Source: Salisapilia sapeloensis (taxonomy: Eukaryota > Oomycota > Peronosporomycetes > Peronosporales > Salisapiliaceae). From it: a stretch of DNA of 56,342 bases. The stretch lies in NCBI GenBank assembly GCA_023334545.1, contig JAADVB010000113.1:1-56342 (forward strand), written 5' to 3'. Positions 37,872 through 47,289 of the stretch are shown here, piece by piece (position 1 is the first letter of the stretch; every line of letters begins with the position of its first letter). Made by a program: the position numbers and the translations under genes. The notes beneath the pieces are model-generated. The model did no database searches. It was not told where the DNA came from and was given only the letters and a program-made list of their open reading frames with translations.

Positions 37872-39035
37872 TTATCTAACCTTCAACCGCTTCTTCTGCA
37901 ATCCGTCGTCTACGTCTTCCTCGGTCTCCTCCAACACTTTCAGTTCAATCGATCCAGCCGCCTTCTGTACTTTCTCCAGTTTCTCCCCATTCTTTCTCGC
38001 AAGTTGAATACCGTTCTCTCTTTCCAACGCATACAGCTGCAGGCCCTCCGTCGTGGCAACAGCAAGATCTGTGTTATCCAGGAACTTGACGCTTGCAACG
38101 TCCATTTCTTCTTCCTTTATCACCTCCATTTTGTTGTTGGTGATCTGTATCAATAGCAAAGACCGTGCATTCAACTTGACTGCCACGAGTCCGTCCACTA
38201 GGGTGGCCGACATGTCAGTAGCATCCAACTCGTGTTCAATGTCCATCGAATCCAAGAGCTGTCCGTTGGTGACGTTCCATAGCTTGATCGTCTTATCCAA
38301 CGATAGCGAGATAGCTAGATCACGATTGGCCGCAGTAGACAGGCTCACGACGTTCGCTACGGCCGCCGTATGTCCTAGGCAGTACGCTTGGATGATATCC
38401 GTTTGCGGAAAGTTGGACACTCGGATCTTTTCATCTCGGTCGGCTGTTAGTAAAAAGTGGTGGTAGCTGTCATACGCAACGTCTGTCAGCATGGATGTCG
38501 TGTGCCCCAAGAGCGACTTGAGATTGGACTCTTTCGCATCGTCCACCGACTTAAAGTTCGGGAATGGGAGCGCAATGGCTTCACCTGTTTTCTCACCGAC
38601 GACGATCACGAGCTTGACGGATTTGTCAGGTAGAGATACAGGAAGTACTTGGATGCAAGTAGCATTTCGAGGAAGATTTCTATGTAGCGTAGTGTCAATA
38701 GATGATACAATCGAGATGATAGGAGAGTCGTACCGTTGGCATCGTGGCGTCAATGCACCAGCCACAAATTCAAAGTGTTTTAAAATACGATTGTCCACCA
38801 TGACCAGAACATCTAATTTGCTTGCATCCGAAGTCTCGCAGTTGAAAGTAGTTGGGTGGAAGACAGTGAGCTTAGTGACCACTTGCCCTTGTTCGATCTC
38901 TTCTTCCGAAAGCAACGGAAATTGCCAATACTCGTCTTGCTCCATGTCGTATAGGAATAGGACATGGCTTCGGCATAGTGCTAGGATGCTCTGAGATGCT
39001 GCTAGCAGCGGTGACTGTCGCTTGGACGAACTCAT
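37872..39035 (-). CDS. WDR4: WDR4/Trm82 subunit of tRNA (m7G46) methyltransferase
   Basis: The product is 387 aa from the ATG at 39035; the frame further up lacks an ATG. It is a WD40 beta-propeller with the conserved block of the non-catalytic subunit of tRNA guanine-N7 methyltransferase: GHTTSMLTDVAYDSYHHFLL, TADRDEKIRVSNFPQ, and CLGHTAAVANVV, followed by SLDKTIKLWNV. This subunit holds the catalytic partner (METTL1/Trm8) and makes m7G at position 46 of tRNAs. The catalytic gene is not in the window. The C-terminus ends in a basic KKRLKVR, a possible nuclear signal. It is tail to tail with TEDC1 with a 5-bp gap, so the 3' UTRs must overlap. Confidence 0.9.
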   Translation of the reverse strand: MSSSKRQSPLLAASQSILALCRSHVLFLYDMEQDEYWQFPLLSEEEIEQGQVVTKLTVFHPTTFNCETSDASKLDVLVMVDNRILKHFEFVAGALTPRCQRYDSPIISIVSSIDTTLHRNLPRNATCIQVLPVSLPDKSVKLVIVVGEKTGEAIALPFPNFKSVDDAKESNLKSLLGHTTSMLTDVAYDSYHHFLLTADRDEKIRVSNFPQTDIIQAYCLGHTAAVANVVSLSTAANRDLAISLSLDKTIKLWNVTNGQLLDSMDIEHELDATDMSATLVDGLVAVKLNARSLLLIQITNNKMEVIKEEEMDVASVKFLDNTDLAVATTEGLQLYALERENGIQLARKNGEKLEKVQKAAGSIELKVLEETEEDVDDGLQKKRLKVR

Positions 39036-39412
39036 GGTCGTCCAGTAGATGCTGTGCGGTCTTCTGTCCAAAGATGAACCTCTAGCAACTGATATGATGC
39101 AATAATTGATCAAAATCGGCCAATTTTGAATCCACCGTTTTTAATAGAGATTTTTTATAGTAAAGAAATAATAATAACTGCCAAATGTGATATTAAATTA
39201 GGGTACGTTTTTCCACGGTGAGAATCATTTGTGGGAGTTCTGACTGTAGCGCCACAAGCTCCTGACACCAAAATACCAAACGCGACTCGGACCCATAATG
39301 CTGCGTTCAAGCCATCGGTAGGACCAAATTCATGCTTTCATTTTATATGTCGTGATACATGCAATATCTTCTAGTCATTTGCAATGCAGCTATGCTATAA
39401 ATATACTCCGAC
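39036..39412. other. intergenic region between divergent genes
   Basis: Promoter area for WDR4 (left) and AspRS (right). Nothing else is visible. Confidence 0.4.
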
Positions 39413-41472
39413 ATGCTATATTTGGATAGATATTGGCATATAACGGCATTGTGCACGTCATGCGACCGCTTTATCACTGCTAGCATCAGGTACTGATAAT
39501 CCTTTTGCTGTCCGATAGAGTCGTACCATCTCTTCTACGTTCTTTTCAATGGAATAAAGCCAGACCCGCGTCAACGATTGCAACTGCGCTACGAACACAT
39601 AGTTGTGGAGAGCTTCGTGGGTCGGAACATACCGGTCAGAAGGTTCAGTTAGCTGGATGGGTTGATGCTATTCGTCCATTTGGACCTCTGTCATTCGTAA
39701 CGCTTCGTGACAGACATGGTATCGTCCAGCTAAAGCTTCAGAAGGATGAACTTGCTCATCTCGAAGACGAGATCAGTGCTTTGCGTCCTGAAGGTGTCAT
39801 CCAAGTCCAAGGCACTGTCCAGCCTCGACCAGACGACATGAAAAACGCTAATCAGTCCACTGGAGACATTGAAGTCATCGTATCATCCATCCAGCATTTG
39901 AACACACCTCCATCTGCGCTTCCACTCCAAGTCTCAAGCAACTCACCTCGGCCAAATGAAGACACCAACCTCCGTCATCGCTTCCTCTCTCTGCGTCGAT
40001 CTGAACTTCAAAAGAACCTAAAGCTCCGTTCCGATCTGATGCTTGCCTTACGTCAGTTCTTCATCGCTGAGCATGACTTTTTGGAAGTCGAGACACCTAC
40101 TCTATTCAAAAGCACACCGGAAGGAGCTCGAGAGTTCCTTGTACCGACTCGAGAACAAGGGCTTTTCTACGCCTTGACGCAAAGTCCGCAGCAGTACAAG
40201 CAGCTCTTGATGGTCGGTGGTGCGGACAGGTACTTTCAAGTTGCTCGATGCTACCGAGACGAAAGTGGTCGAGCGGATCGCCAGCCAGAGTTTACTCAGA
40301 TCGATGTTGAAATGTCGTTTGTAGAGCGACAGGACGTGATGGACGTGATGGAGTCGCTAGCGAAAAAGATGTGGGCAGTCGCTGGTCAATCGATCGCCAA
40401 TTTAGATTCTACCAACAAGGTCGTGCACATGACATTCGCTGAAGCCATGCAGCGCTTTGGTGTAGACAAACCTGATACTCGCTTTGGCATGGAGCTTGAG
40501 GATTTACATGGACTCGACCAGTCGGACTTTGTCCAAAAGTTCGGAGCAGACAAGTACGTACGAGGTATTAATGCAAAGACATTGGCAAGCCAAGGGTTCT
40601 CTCGAAAGGACATGGACTCTCTCCTACAGAGAGGATCGACTTCCTGTGATACAAAACTTTTTGGCGTAACCGTCGGACAGGATGGACAGTGGTCTTCGTC
40701 GCTAAAGAAGATGTTCAAGGAGGAAGAACAAGCGGCGGTGAATGGTTCGTTGAAAGGAGAAGAAGGAGATGTACTGCTACTAGCGATAGGATCAAACTAC
40801 AACAACGTGAGTGGCGTGTTAGGTCGAATGAGGACGCACGTTGCCAGTGTCATGTACGACCAAGGAAAGCTCCAGAAGGAACTCGATCCCACACATTTCC
40901 ACTTGTTGTGGATCATCGACTTCCCGCTCTTTGAGCTGGATAACGACGAGTACAACCCACAGAACCTGTACGACGACCATCGTCATACACTTTCCTCCAC
41001 CCACCACCCCTTCACTTGTCCTCACCCAGAAGACCTTGCTACTCTCGAATCACTCTTAGCACAAGACAAGGACCTCATGGACGATGACGAGACGATCGCA
41101 CAGCTCGTCCAGATCAAAGCTCAGCACTTTGACCTTGTCTGTAACGGGTGGGAACTTGGCGGTGGGTCCATGCGTATCCATAACGCTGAGCTCCAGACGT
41201 CTATCTTTGACCAGATCCTCCATCTCTCTCCTGCCCAAAAGCAGAGCTTCTCCCATCTCATCGAAGCACTCGGGTACGGTGCACCACCGCACGGTGGCAT
41301 GGCCATGGGACTAGACCGCGTCGTCGCTCTCTTGAGCCAGTCGAAGAGCTTGCGAGAGGTGATTGCATTCCCAAAGTCTGCAGCAGGGAGAGAGCTCATG
41401 ACGAACAGCCCTGGACCGGTGGAAGCAAGTCAATTGGCAGAGTATCATGTCCAAGTCCATGAAAAGAAATAA
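39413..41472 (+). CDS. DARS2: bacterial-type aspartyl-tRNA synthetase, probably mitochondrial
   Basis: The main exon is 39564-41472. Its frame is open from about 39484 but has no ATG before the catalytic core. I infer a first exon 39413-39489 (starts MLYLDRYWHITA) and a 74-nt intron (GTACTG...AGCCAG), in phase, giving about 661 aa. The order is an OB-fold anticodon domain (VQLAGWVDAIRPFG), motif 1, then motif 2 (FQVARCYRDESGRADRQPEF), a bacterial GAD-type insertion, and motif 3 (GAPPHGGMAMGLDRV). The GAD insertion marks the bacterial/organellar type (AspS/DARS2), not the cytosolic one. It charges tRNA-Asp, most likely in mitochondria. An RNA read across 39489/39564 would settle the start. Confidence 0.9.
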
Positions 41473-41514
41473 AAAGAGAGTGGTTTCCATTTCTAGCTGT
41501 GTACATGCAATTCA

Positions 41515-42207
41515 TTAAATCCATTCGTTTTTCATCCGGTTCTTGCCTTTTTTCACGCCAAGGAGAAGAGGCTGCTGGCCCTGTGGTTCAAACGGCACGG
41601 GGTCCGAATGAGACTTGGCACGCTTTACAGGCGTCTCGGGATGCAGGGCAAAGTCCAGATGACTCAACGCTTCCGTATACAATTGTGTCGCTCGATTTAA
41701 GTGACCGTATAACTCATCGTCATTCTCTTGATGGAGCGACCTTCGCTGCATCGGCATCGGCATCGGCATCGGTTTCTCTTCCGGCACTTCTGCGTCCAAA
41801 TCCTCGACGGAATGCACAGACTCGTCATCACCGACATCGTCGCCTTCATGTACATCCTCCTCTTCCGATGACTCAGACTCTTCGTCTGAGGCTTCTTCCT
41901 CCGGTTCTTCCACGAGCTCACCAGCTATACGTTTGGTCTGTGTCGCCAATAGCGTATCTCGACAATCTCGCTTCATCTCTGATAGCTGCTTGCGTAAGAA
42001 ACTGCCTTGCCTAATCTGTTTGTCTTTCACGGACGTGACCGCGTCAATTTCGCGTGACCGAGGTCGCTCTCGACGATGTGAGCTCGACGTCGGTCTATTC
42101 ATGGCTTCATCTCTCAGGTTGAGCTGCTTATTCTGCTTCGTAAAGAGCTTAAAGAGCCACGACGTGACCTTGTTATTGTTCCCATGACGCTGTTCGGACG
42201 TATACAT
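41515..42207 (-). CDS. acidic low-complexity protein of unknown function
   Basis: The product is 230 aa and I recognise no family. The N-terminus holds an amphipathic WLFKLFTKQ stretch. The middle is strongly acidic (EEPEEEASDEESESSEEED), followed by a Pro-Met repeat (PMPMPMPM) coded by four GCATCG-type hexamers. The C-terminal part has a helix (HLNRATQLYTEALSHLDFAL) and a basic end (KKGKNRMKNEWI). It is convergent with AspRS, 42 bp apart. The codon pattern and the first-ATG start at 42207 suggest a real gene. Acidic nuclear or chaperone-like proteins look like this, but no role can be assigned. Confidence 0.6.
   Translation of the reverse strand: MYTSEQRHGNNNKVTSWLFKLFTKQNKQLNLRDEAMNRPTSSSHRRERPRSREIDAVTSVKDKQIRQGSFLRKQLSEMKRDCRDTLLATQTKRIAGELVEEPEEEASDEESESSEEEDVHEGDDVGDDESVHSVEDLDAEVPEEKPMPMPMPMQRRSLHQENDDELYGHLNRATQLYTEALSHLDFALHPETPVKRAKSHSDPVPFEPQGQQPLLLGVKKGKNRMKNEWI
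41748..41772. repeat. hexanucleotide tandem repeat (GCATCG)4
   Basis: Four perfect copies of GCATCG lie inside the acidic-protein gene and encode its alternating Pro-Met run on the minus strand. Copy number changes would stay in frame. Confidence 0.9.
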
Positions 42208-42810
42208 TTATAAAGAGCGTCGACAGCGCCTTGTACCGCTCGGCGGGGTTTAAACAGATGACCTAGGAGGGTGTGGGAGGGAGGGGGTGGATTCGGAAGT
42301 TGAATCGGATAGGCCACTTGCTAGTACAAGCGCTCGATCACCTTTTCTCGCGGTCGTAAGTAAGAAGAAAAAAGAGCGAGGGTGCGAGTGTCTTGGCGTC
42401 TGTATGCCAGGAAAAGTTGCACGAAAGTAACGTCGAGGTGGCCAATCGCACTTGTCGCTTGCTTCAAGGTCGAGATGCGTAGGAATGGATTTTGAGGAGC
42501 ACACATGCATGGATAGAACTGGATACGTAGCAGAAGATGGCGATGAATAACGGTACGTGTGGTAAGCAAGATGTGGTAGGGAAAGCAACGAGAGTTGAAG
42601 TACAGACGCGACTGAACAATTGGCGTCAAAGCGAATAAGATGCGAATGAAACTGGCCAAGAGAGTAGACTGCGACTGTGGTAGATCCGATACAAAGACAT
42701 CGCACATCTCGGGAGCAAAGACATTCTACCTCTATTTATACGGGACATACAAATACATTGTATAAAGACACCTAATATTGTAGTATTTCGAGGCCAACTT
42801 CAAAAATCGA
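42208..42810. other. intergenic region between divergent genes
   Basis: Two overlapping minus-strand open frames cover it but have no ATG-based domain or family match. I read it as the promoter region of the acidic-protein gene and of coproporphyrinogen oxidase. Confidence 0.4.
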
Positions 42811-42826
42811 CCTCATTTTCGAATTG
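42811..42826 (+). promoter_or_regulatory. initiator-like element upstream of CPOX
   Basis: CCTCATTTTCGAATTG matches the TCATTYY...WTT core of the oomycete initiator. It lies about 20-34 bp before the ATG at 42845, so it supports that start and rules against the ATG-less extension. Confidence 0.5.
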
Positions 42827-42844
42827 ACGAAGTACTCGAGAGCC

Positions 42845-44044
42845 ATGCACCGATTCGTGTCCGTCGCCAAGCGGTCAGCAGCCCTTTCATCCATCGCAGG
42901 CGCTTCCCTGCTCTACGCCAACCACGAGACGCACGCAGAAGCTCCGAAAACCATTCCTGCCCATGAATTCCTCTATCGTCCGCTGTCCAAGGATCCTACA
43001 CCAAAGGATAGCATCGAGCTCGATACGTCCGCACCAATGCGCAAGCGCATGGAAAGCATGGTGATGCGCGTTCAGGACGATATTTGCAACGGCATCGAAG
43101 CCATTGAGCAAGGAGCCAAGTTCCGTACGGACGAATATGAGCGTGAAAACAACGGTGGCATCGGCCGCACACGTGTGCTGCAGGATGGCAAGGTCTTTGA
43201 AAAGGCTGGCGTCGGCGTTTCCATCGTCCATGGTAACTTGCCTCCACGCGCATCAGAGCAGATGCGGAATCGTGGCCATGACATTCCGTCCGACCGAGAC
43301 CTTCCGTTCTACGCATGTGGCATCAGTCTCGTCATGCACCCGCACAACCCCATGGCACCGACCATCCACCTCAACTACCGTATCTTTGAAGTAGAAACAG
43401 GAAAAAATGAAGACGGAACGCCCAAGACGCAGCTCTGGTTCGGCGGAGGTGCCGATCTGACCCCGTCCTACCTTTTCCCGGAAGATGCTCGACACTTCCA
43501 TGGCGTCTACAAGACCATCATGGACAAGCATGACGAGACCTTGTATCCGCAGTTCAAGAAGAATTGTGATGACTACTTTTACATTCCTCACCGGAAAGAG
43601 CACCGAGGTATTGGTGGTTTCTTCTATGACGATTTGGAGGAAAATAATGAAAAGACCTTCGCGTGGGTACGTGAATGTGCCAACGCGATGCTCGACAGCT
43701 ACGTTCCAATCATCGAAAAGCGCAAGGACATGCCTTTCACACAGGCGCAGAAGGAGTGGCAGCAGATGCGACGGGGTCGATATGTTGAGTTTAACGTCAT
43801 GTACGACCGAGGCACCAAGTTTGGTCTGTACGCACCGTCTCCGCGTGTCGAGAGTATCCTCATGTCTTTACCATTGACGGCTCGATGGGAGTACATGCAT
43901 GTCCCGAAGAAGGGATCGTGGGAAGAAGAGACGCTCAAGGTGCTGCAGGAACCAGTCGAGTGGATGCAGGTACCGGAAACCGACTTGGGAAACATGTCCA
44001 CGTCGGAACTCATCAAGGAATTAGCTCGGCGTAGTGAACAATAG
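42845..44044 (+). CDS. CPOX: coproporphyrinogen III oxidase, oxygen-dependent (HemF type)
   Basis: The product is 399 aa. It converts coproporphyrinogen III to protoporphyrinogen IX in haem synthesis using oxygen. Family blocks are all present: GVSIVHGNLPPRASEQMR, MHPHNPMAPTIHLNYRIFEV, WFGGGADLTPSYLF, DYFYIPHRKEHRGIGG, and RYVEFNVMYDRGTKFGLY. The His and Asp residues of these blocks line the active site. The N-terminal 35 residues are basic then hydrophobic (HRFVSVAKRSAALSSIAGAS), which fits targeting to the mitochondrial intermembrane space, the usual site in animals and fungi. It has no introns. The ATG at 42845 lies just after an initiator-like element. Confidence 0.95.
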   Translation: MHRFVSVAKRSAALSSIAGASLLYANHETHAEAPKTIPAHEFLYRPLSKDPTPKDSIELDTSAPMRKRMESMVMRVQDDICNGIEAIEQGAKFRTDEYERENNGGIGRTRVLQDGKVFEKAGVGVSIVHGNLPPRASEQMRNRGHDIPSDRDLPFYACGISLVMHPHNPMAPTIHLNYRIFEVETGKNEDGTPKTQLWFGGGADLTPSYLFPEDARHFHGVYKTIMDKHDETLYPQFKKNCDDYFYIPHRKEHRGIGGFFYDDLEENNEKTFAWVRECANAMLDSYVPIIEKRKDMPFTQAQKEWQQMRRGRYVEFNVMYDRGTKFGLYAPSPRVESILMSLPLTARWEYMHVPKKGSWEEETLKVLQEPVEWMQVPETDLGNMSTSELIKELARRSEQ

Positions 44045-44126
44045 ACGTACAAATGTCCTTTTTGATTCTATCTTTTTATCAGTTTTTTGAGAACAGCATG
44101 TACACGGGTTATACTCGTGTACTATT

Positions 44127-44597
44127 CTATGCTTCATCTTGCATGGAAGACTCATCTGCAATGTCGGCAGAAAAGCAGTCGATAGTGATAGATTCTAGGA
44201 AGCAGTCGGTGGCATTGATCAACGTTGGGGTGCTCAAGTCTGCTGGATGGAAGATGTCTGTTGGATCGATGCACGTGTCGACAGCTATCTCTTCCGGCGC
44301 TGAAGGAGAAGAGGTGGACGCTTTATTACTTGACCTACTGGTCTGGAGGTACTCTAGCACTCGACCTCGATACTTTTGACAATGGCTTTGGACTTGAGGA
44401 GACGTTTTTCCAACCATGGCAGCAATCTTCTGCCACGGTCCTTGCGGATACTCTTGTAGCGCGTCTAGAAACAAGTTGTGCTCAGCTGCTGACCAGTGGC
44501 TTGTACGACACAGGTGCTGTCGCTTCATCGGCAGTCGGATCACTCGTCCTTGGTTGTCGAATAGAATGTTGTTTGGACCATCGGGCTTAAACGGCAT
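44127..44597 (-). CDS. SHAQKYF-like Myb-related protein
   Basis: The product is 156 aa. Residues about 32-80 form one Myb/SANT repeat: HWSAAEHNLFLDALQEYPQG, then PWQKIAAMVGKTSPQVQSHC ending QKYR. The last part, SHCQKYR, is a variant of the SHAQKYF signature of plant-type single-repeat Mybs, which bind GATA-like I-box DNA. The N-terminal MPFKPDGPNNILF resembles that of the second Myb gene at 46363. The rest is Ser/Thr- and acid-rich and could activate transcription. The gene is convergent with CPOX, ending 82 bp from it. The target genes are unknown. Confidence 0.8.
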   Translation of the reverse strand: MPFKPDGPNNILFDNQGRVIRLPMKRQHLCRTSHWSAAEHNLFLDALQEYPQGPWQKIAAMVGKTSPQVQSHCQKYRGRVLEYLQTSRSSNKASTSSPSAPEEIAVDTCIDPTDIFHPADLSTPTLINATDCFLESITIDCFSADIADESSMQDEA

Positions 44598-46323
44598 ATT
44601 GGGAAGTGACGGAGAGTGTCGACTGTGACTGTTAGTCGACTGTCTCGTTTGAGAATAGGACCTTGCCAGGTACCTTTCGAACGGATGAGAGACTGTACGT
44701 TGTTTTCAAGTGGAACGTTGGAGCGGATACCTTACATCCGCATTCGACATATCGTGATGTCGAACGATAGCGCCGTTCATTGAGGCGGTACTGCATGCAT
44801 TTGCTAGGTTTCTCATACTTGTCGTCTAATAGGTGTCTGGATGTGCACAAGATTGTAGGTTCGCGGCGGATGATGCCATATTTACTTACATGATCATTTT
44901 CCCTTGATGTACCTTGGCTCCATCCCACTATTGACGCAAAATTGAAAATCATATCTCTGCGATCAATCGCAAAAGTAGTGAAAGATGGTCCGATGGGGTA
45001 TGCTCATCAAGTATCTATTGATTTACACTAGACCTACTCAGTTGGACTTCCTATCATTGCAGCGCATTGATAGATGGTCCGATGGAGACAATGAACTTTC
45101 GTATCTTGTTTTAGGTGCGGTTGGATCTAGAAAGTTCTCATGTAGCTTTATTGTAAAAGCAATATATATCCACGGTAACTTGATCGTGGAAGAGCAGATG
45201 CAGAATTTCTGTTTTGCTCTGTATAACGCCAGAGGCTGGTTTAAGTTTGTGACACCCAGCAGCTTTTTCTGTGATGATGGAGCAGGGTTCAGTCTGAGAA
45301 GTCATGCGTTCCAAAGATACAATGGATACGGATACTTGTAGAAGGTATGCGTACTGCTTACTTTGATGTACCTATGGCCTTTTGGTTTCACACCAAGCAT
45401 TAGAAGGATGCCAGAATTTTGCACTCCATACTATAGCCCCCATGTCGGCAGTCATCCTCGCCAGAAAGGTTCGACTTCGTCGAAACGTCGAAAGCAATTC
45501 GCAAGTACGAAGCGAGAAGTTATTCTATTTGAAAATCAACATTGCTCCACTGACATACATCGACCAAGATGATGTACCCTGAAACAGGACCAGTCATCAC
45601 GTGCAGTCAATCTAGCGACGATGGGGTCATATCCAGAGTTGTACTCGGATATAGTACCCCCAATGATTTGTGAAGAAATTCAATGTTTATATTTTTGGAA
45701 GATTGCTTTCAAGTACGGCTCTATGGTCAAGCCATCTGTGCACTGCCGTCTGTGGCTAATATTAAAGAAAACTCTTTTCAGTGTAGCAACACATACTAAG
45801 ATACTAAAGGCAGTCATTAAAAAGAATTTGCATCGAGTGTGCGTAAATCATAAGCAGGGATTTCAGAGTAGCTGTCTTCCTTTAATAGTTTCTGGTAGTG
45901 AAGCACACTGTGTTCACCAATGACTAGAAGCCTGGCATGACTCATCTCTTTCACTGACTACACAGTTGAACTAGTTATGCTTCACTTGTCTGACGCCATT
46001 GACAGAAGTTGCCATCGAGAGAGCCATGACCTTCGATTAATGTCTATGGGTGCAAGTAGCACATCATGCGGTGGGATGCATGCATACAACCCAAGCTTTT
46101 CATTCATCGTAAAATGGGTTGATCTCGTTATAAGAAAGAGTTCGCACAAGTCTGTCTTAAAATGCCCGGCAAGAGTAATTACTCGTTGTACATCGACTGT
46201 TGAAATCCATCCATCGAAGCTGAGTGCAAGCGTCCATTCGAAAGTCTCATCTTCCATTCGCTGTTTTGTACCGTCTGAACTAGGCCAGTTTCCAGTTCAG
46301 ATTGAGACTTCCAAAGCTTCCCA
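44598..46323. other. gene-poor stretch between two Myb genes
   Basis: Several open frames exist, among them 44985-45341 (+) and 45621-45923 (+), without recognised domains. A GATGGTCCGATGG word occurs near 44983 and again near 45076. One minus-strand ORF is listed separately. No transposon is evident. Confidence 0.35.
45982..46257 (-). CDS. small hypothetical ORF
   Basis: A 91-codon ATG-started frame (MEDETFEWTLALSFDGWI...) with a fairly coding-like codon pattern. It lies just upstream of, and opposite to, the second Myb gene, so it would overlap that promoter region. No domain is recognised. The opposite strand is also open here, so it may be chance. Confidence 0.25.
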   Translation of the reverse strand: MEDETFEWTLALSFDGWISTVDVQRVITLAGHFKTDLCELFLITRSTHFTMNEKLGLYACIPPHDVLLAPIDINRRSWLSRWQLLSMASDK

Positions 46324-46341
46324 GTCTCATTTTCCTACTTT
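46324..46341 (+). promoter_or_regulatory. initiator-like element upstream of the second Myb gene
   Basis: GTCTCATTTTCCTACTTT matches the oomycete initiator core (TCATTYYN then CAWTTT-like) with one mismatch. It lies about 20-40 bp before the ATG at 46363. Confidence 0.45.
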
Positions 46342-46362
46342 CCATCCCTTCTTTCATTCCTC

Positions 46363-47004
46363 ATGACGTTCAAGCTGCAGGGCCCGAACAGCATCCTATA
46401 TAACGAGGACAAAACCGTCTATCGGCTAGGGATGAAGCGTCCATCAGGTCTTTGGAGTGTAGAGCGACACGAACGCTTCCTTGACGCACTGGAATTGTAT
46501 CCTTATGGACCTTGGAAATCCATCGCCAAGTATTGTGACGTTAAGAGTTCTCAAGCCGAATCACATGCCCAAAAGCATCGGATAAATGTAGAAGAGCATC
46601 GCAGTGGGCTTAGTGGATCATCGGGCCGAGCACTTGCGATACGCGTCAAAAAGAGGCAGCAGCGTCGATCATCCTCTTTGCCAGAAAGGATAAATTCTCT
46701 CCCGTCCGTCGCGTCGGGCCATCATACTTGTAGCAAGGAATTGATATACGAATTATACTCGAATGTTCAAGACGAAGTATATCCATGCACCGGTATTGCT
46801 TCGGTGAGTGGATTTCGGATCAAAGATACGCTTTCGACGGATTGTGCTTCCAGACCTGTCCAAGTGTGGGAGCTCAAGCTACTGCAGCAGTTCATAGACG
46901 ATCTAGTGTGTCTACCGCAAAATCTTTGTGATCATCCTACGCAGACAGACGAAATGACCATGCTTGGAAATAGCGTGTTAGCTGATATGACATGGGGTAT
47001 ATAA
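46363..47004 (+). CDS. SHAQKYF-like Myb-related protein
   Basis: The product is 213 aa. Residues about 28-75 form a single Myb repeat: LWSVERHERFLDALELYPYG, then PWKSIAKYCDVKSSQAESHA ending QKHR. The motif SHAQKHR differs from the classic SHAQKYF at the last two aromatic positions. The N-terminus MTFKLQGPNSILYNED and the LGMKRP stretch align with the Myb at 44127, so the two are paralogues. A basic cluster (RVKKRQQRRSSS) after the repeat is a likely nuclear signal. The remainder is unrecognised, ending in a Leu/Asp-rich helix. An initiator-like element sits just upstream. Confidence 0.8.
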   Translation: MTFKLQGPNSILYNEDKTVYRLGMKRPSGLWSVERHERFLDALELYPYGPWKSIAKYCDVKSSQAESHAQKHRINVEEHRSGLSGSSGRALAIRVKKRQQRRSSSLPERINSLPSVASGHHTCSKELIYELYSNVQDEVYPCTGIASVSGFRIKDTLSTDCASRPVQVWELKLLQQFIDDLVCLPQNLCDHPTQTDEMTMLGNSVLADMTWGI

Positions 47005-47289
47005 TGCTGGTAACTACCGACTACATTGACGACAAGACTGTACTAAAGTGGAATGACCGAATACATGTTCAATCGGATTCAGTTCATTTCACCTCCATTT
47101 ACCCCTTCCATCGATTAATCCATTCAATAGCCTATAGTATAAATCTTTACTCGATTCATTTTGTCTGCAATCTCCTCCCATGCACGTGGGCACGTCTAGG
47201 AACAACTTTAGCTAGAGTGCTTCCTTGACTTATCTTTCATACTCTTTCTTAGTCTTTCATAAAAGATCTTAAAGTCGAAACGACTCATC

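Noticed and set aside
42250-42705. 151-aa minus-strand ORF upstream of CPOX
   Set aside because: Lacks an ATG-based family match, overlaps another open frame of similar length, and lies in a divergent promoter region.
44985-45341. 118-aa plus-strand ORF
   Set aside because: No domain, AT-rich composition, and no promoter-like element; not convincing as a gene.
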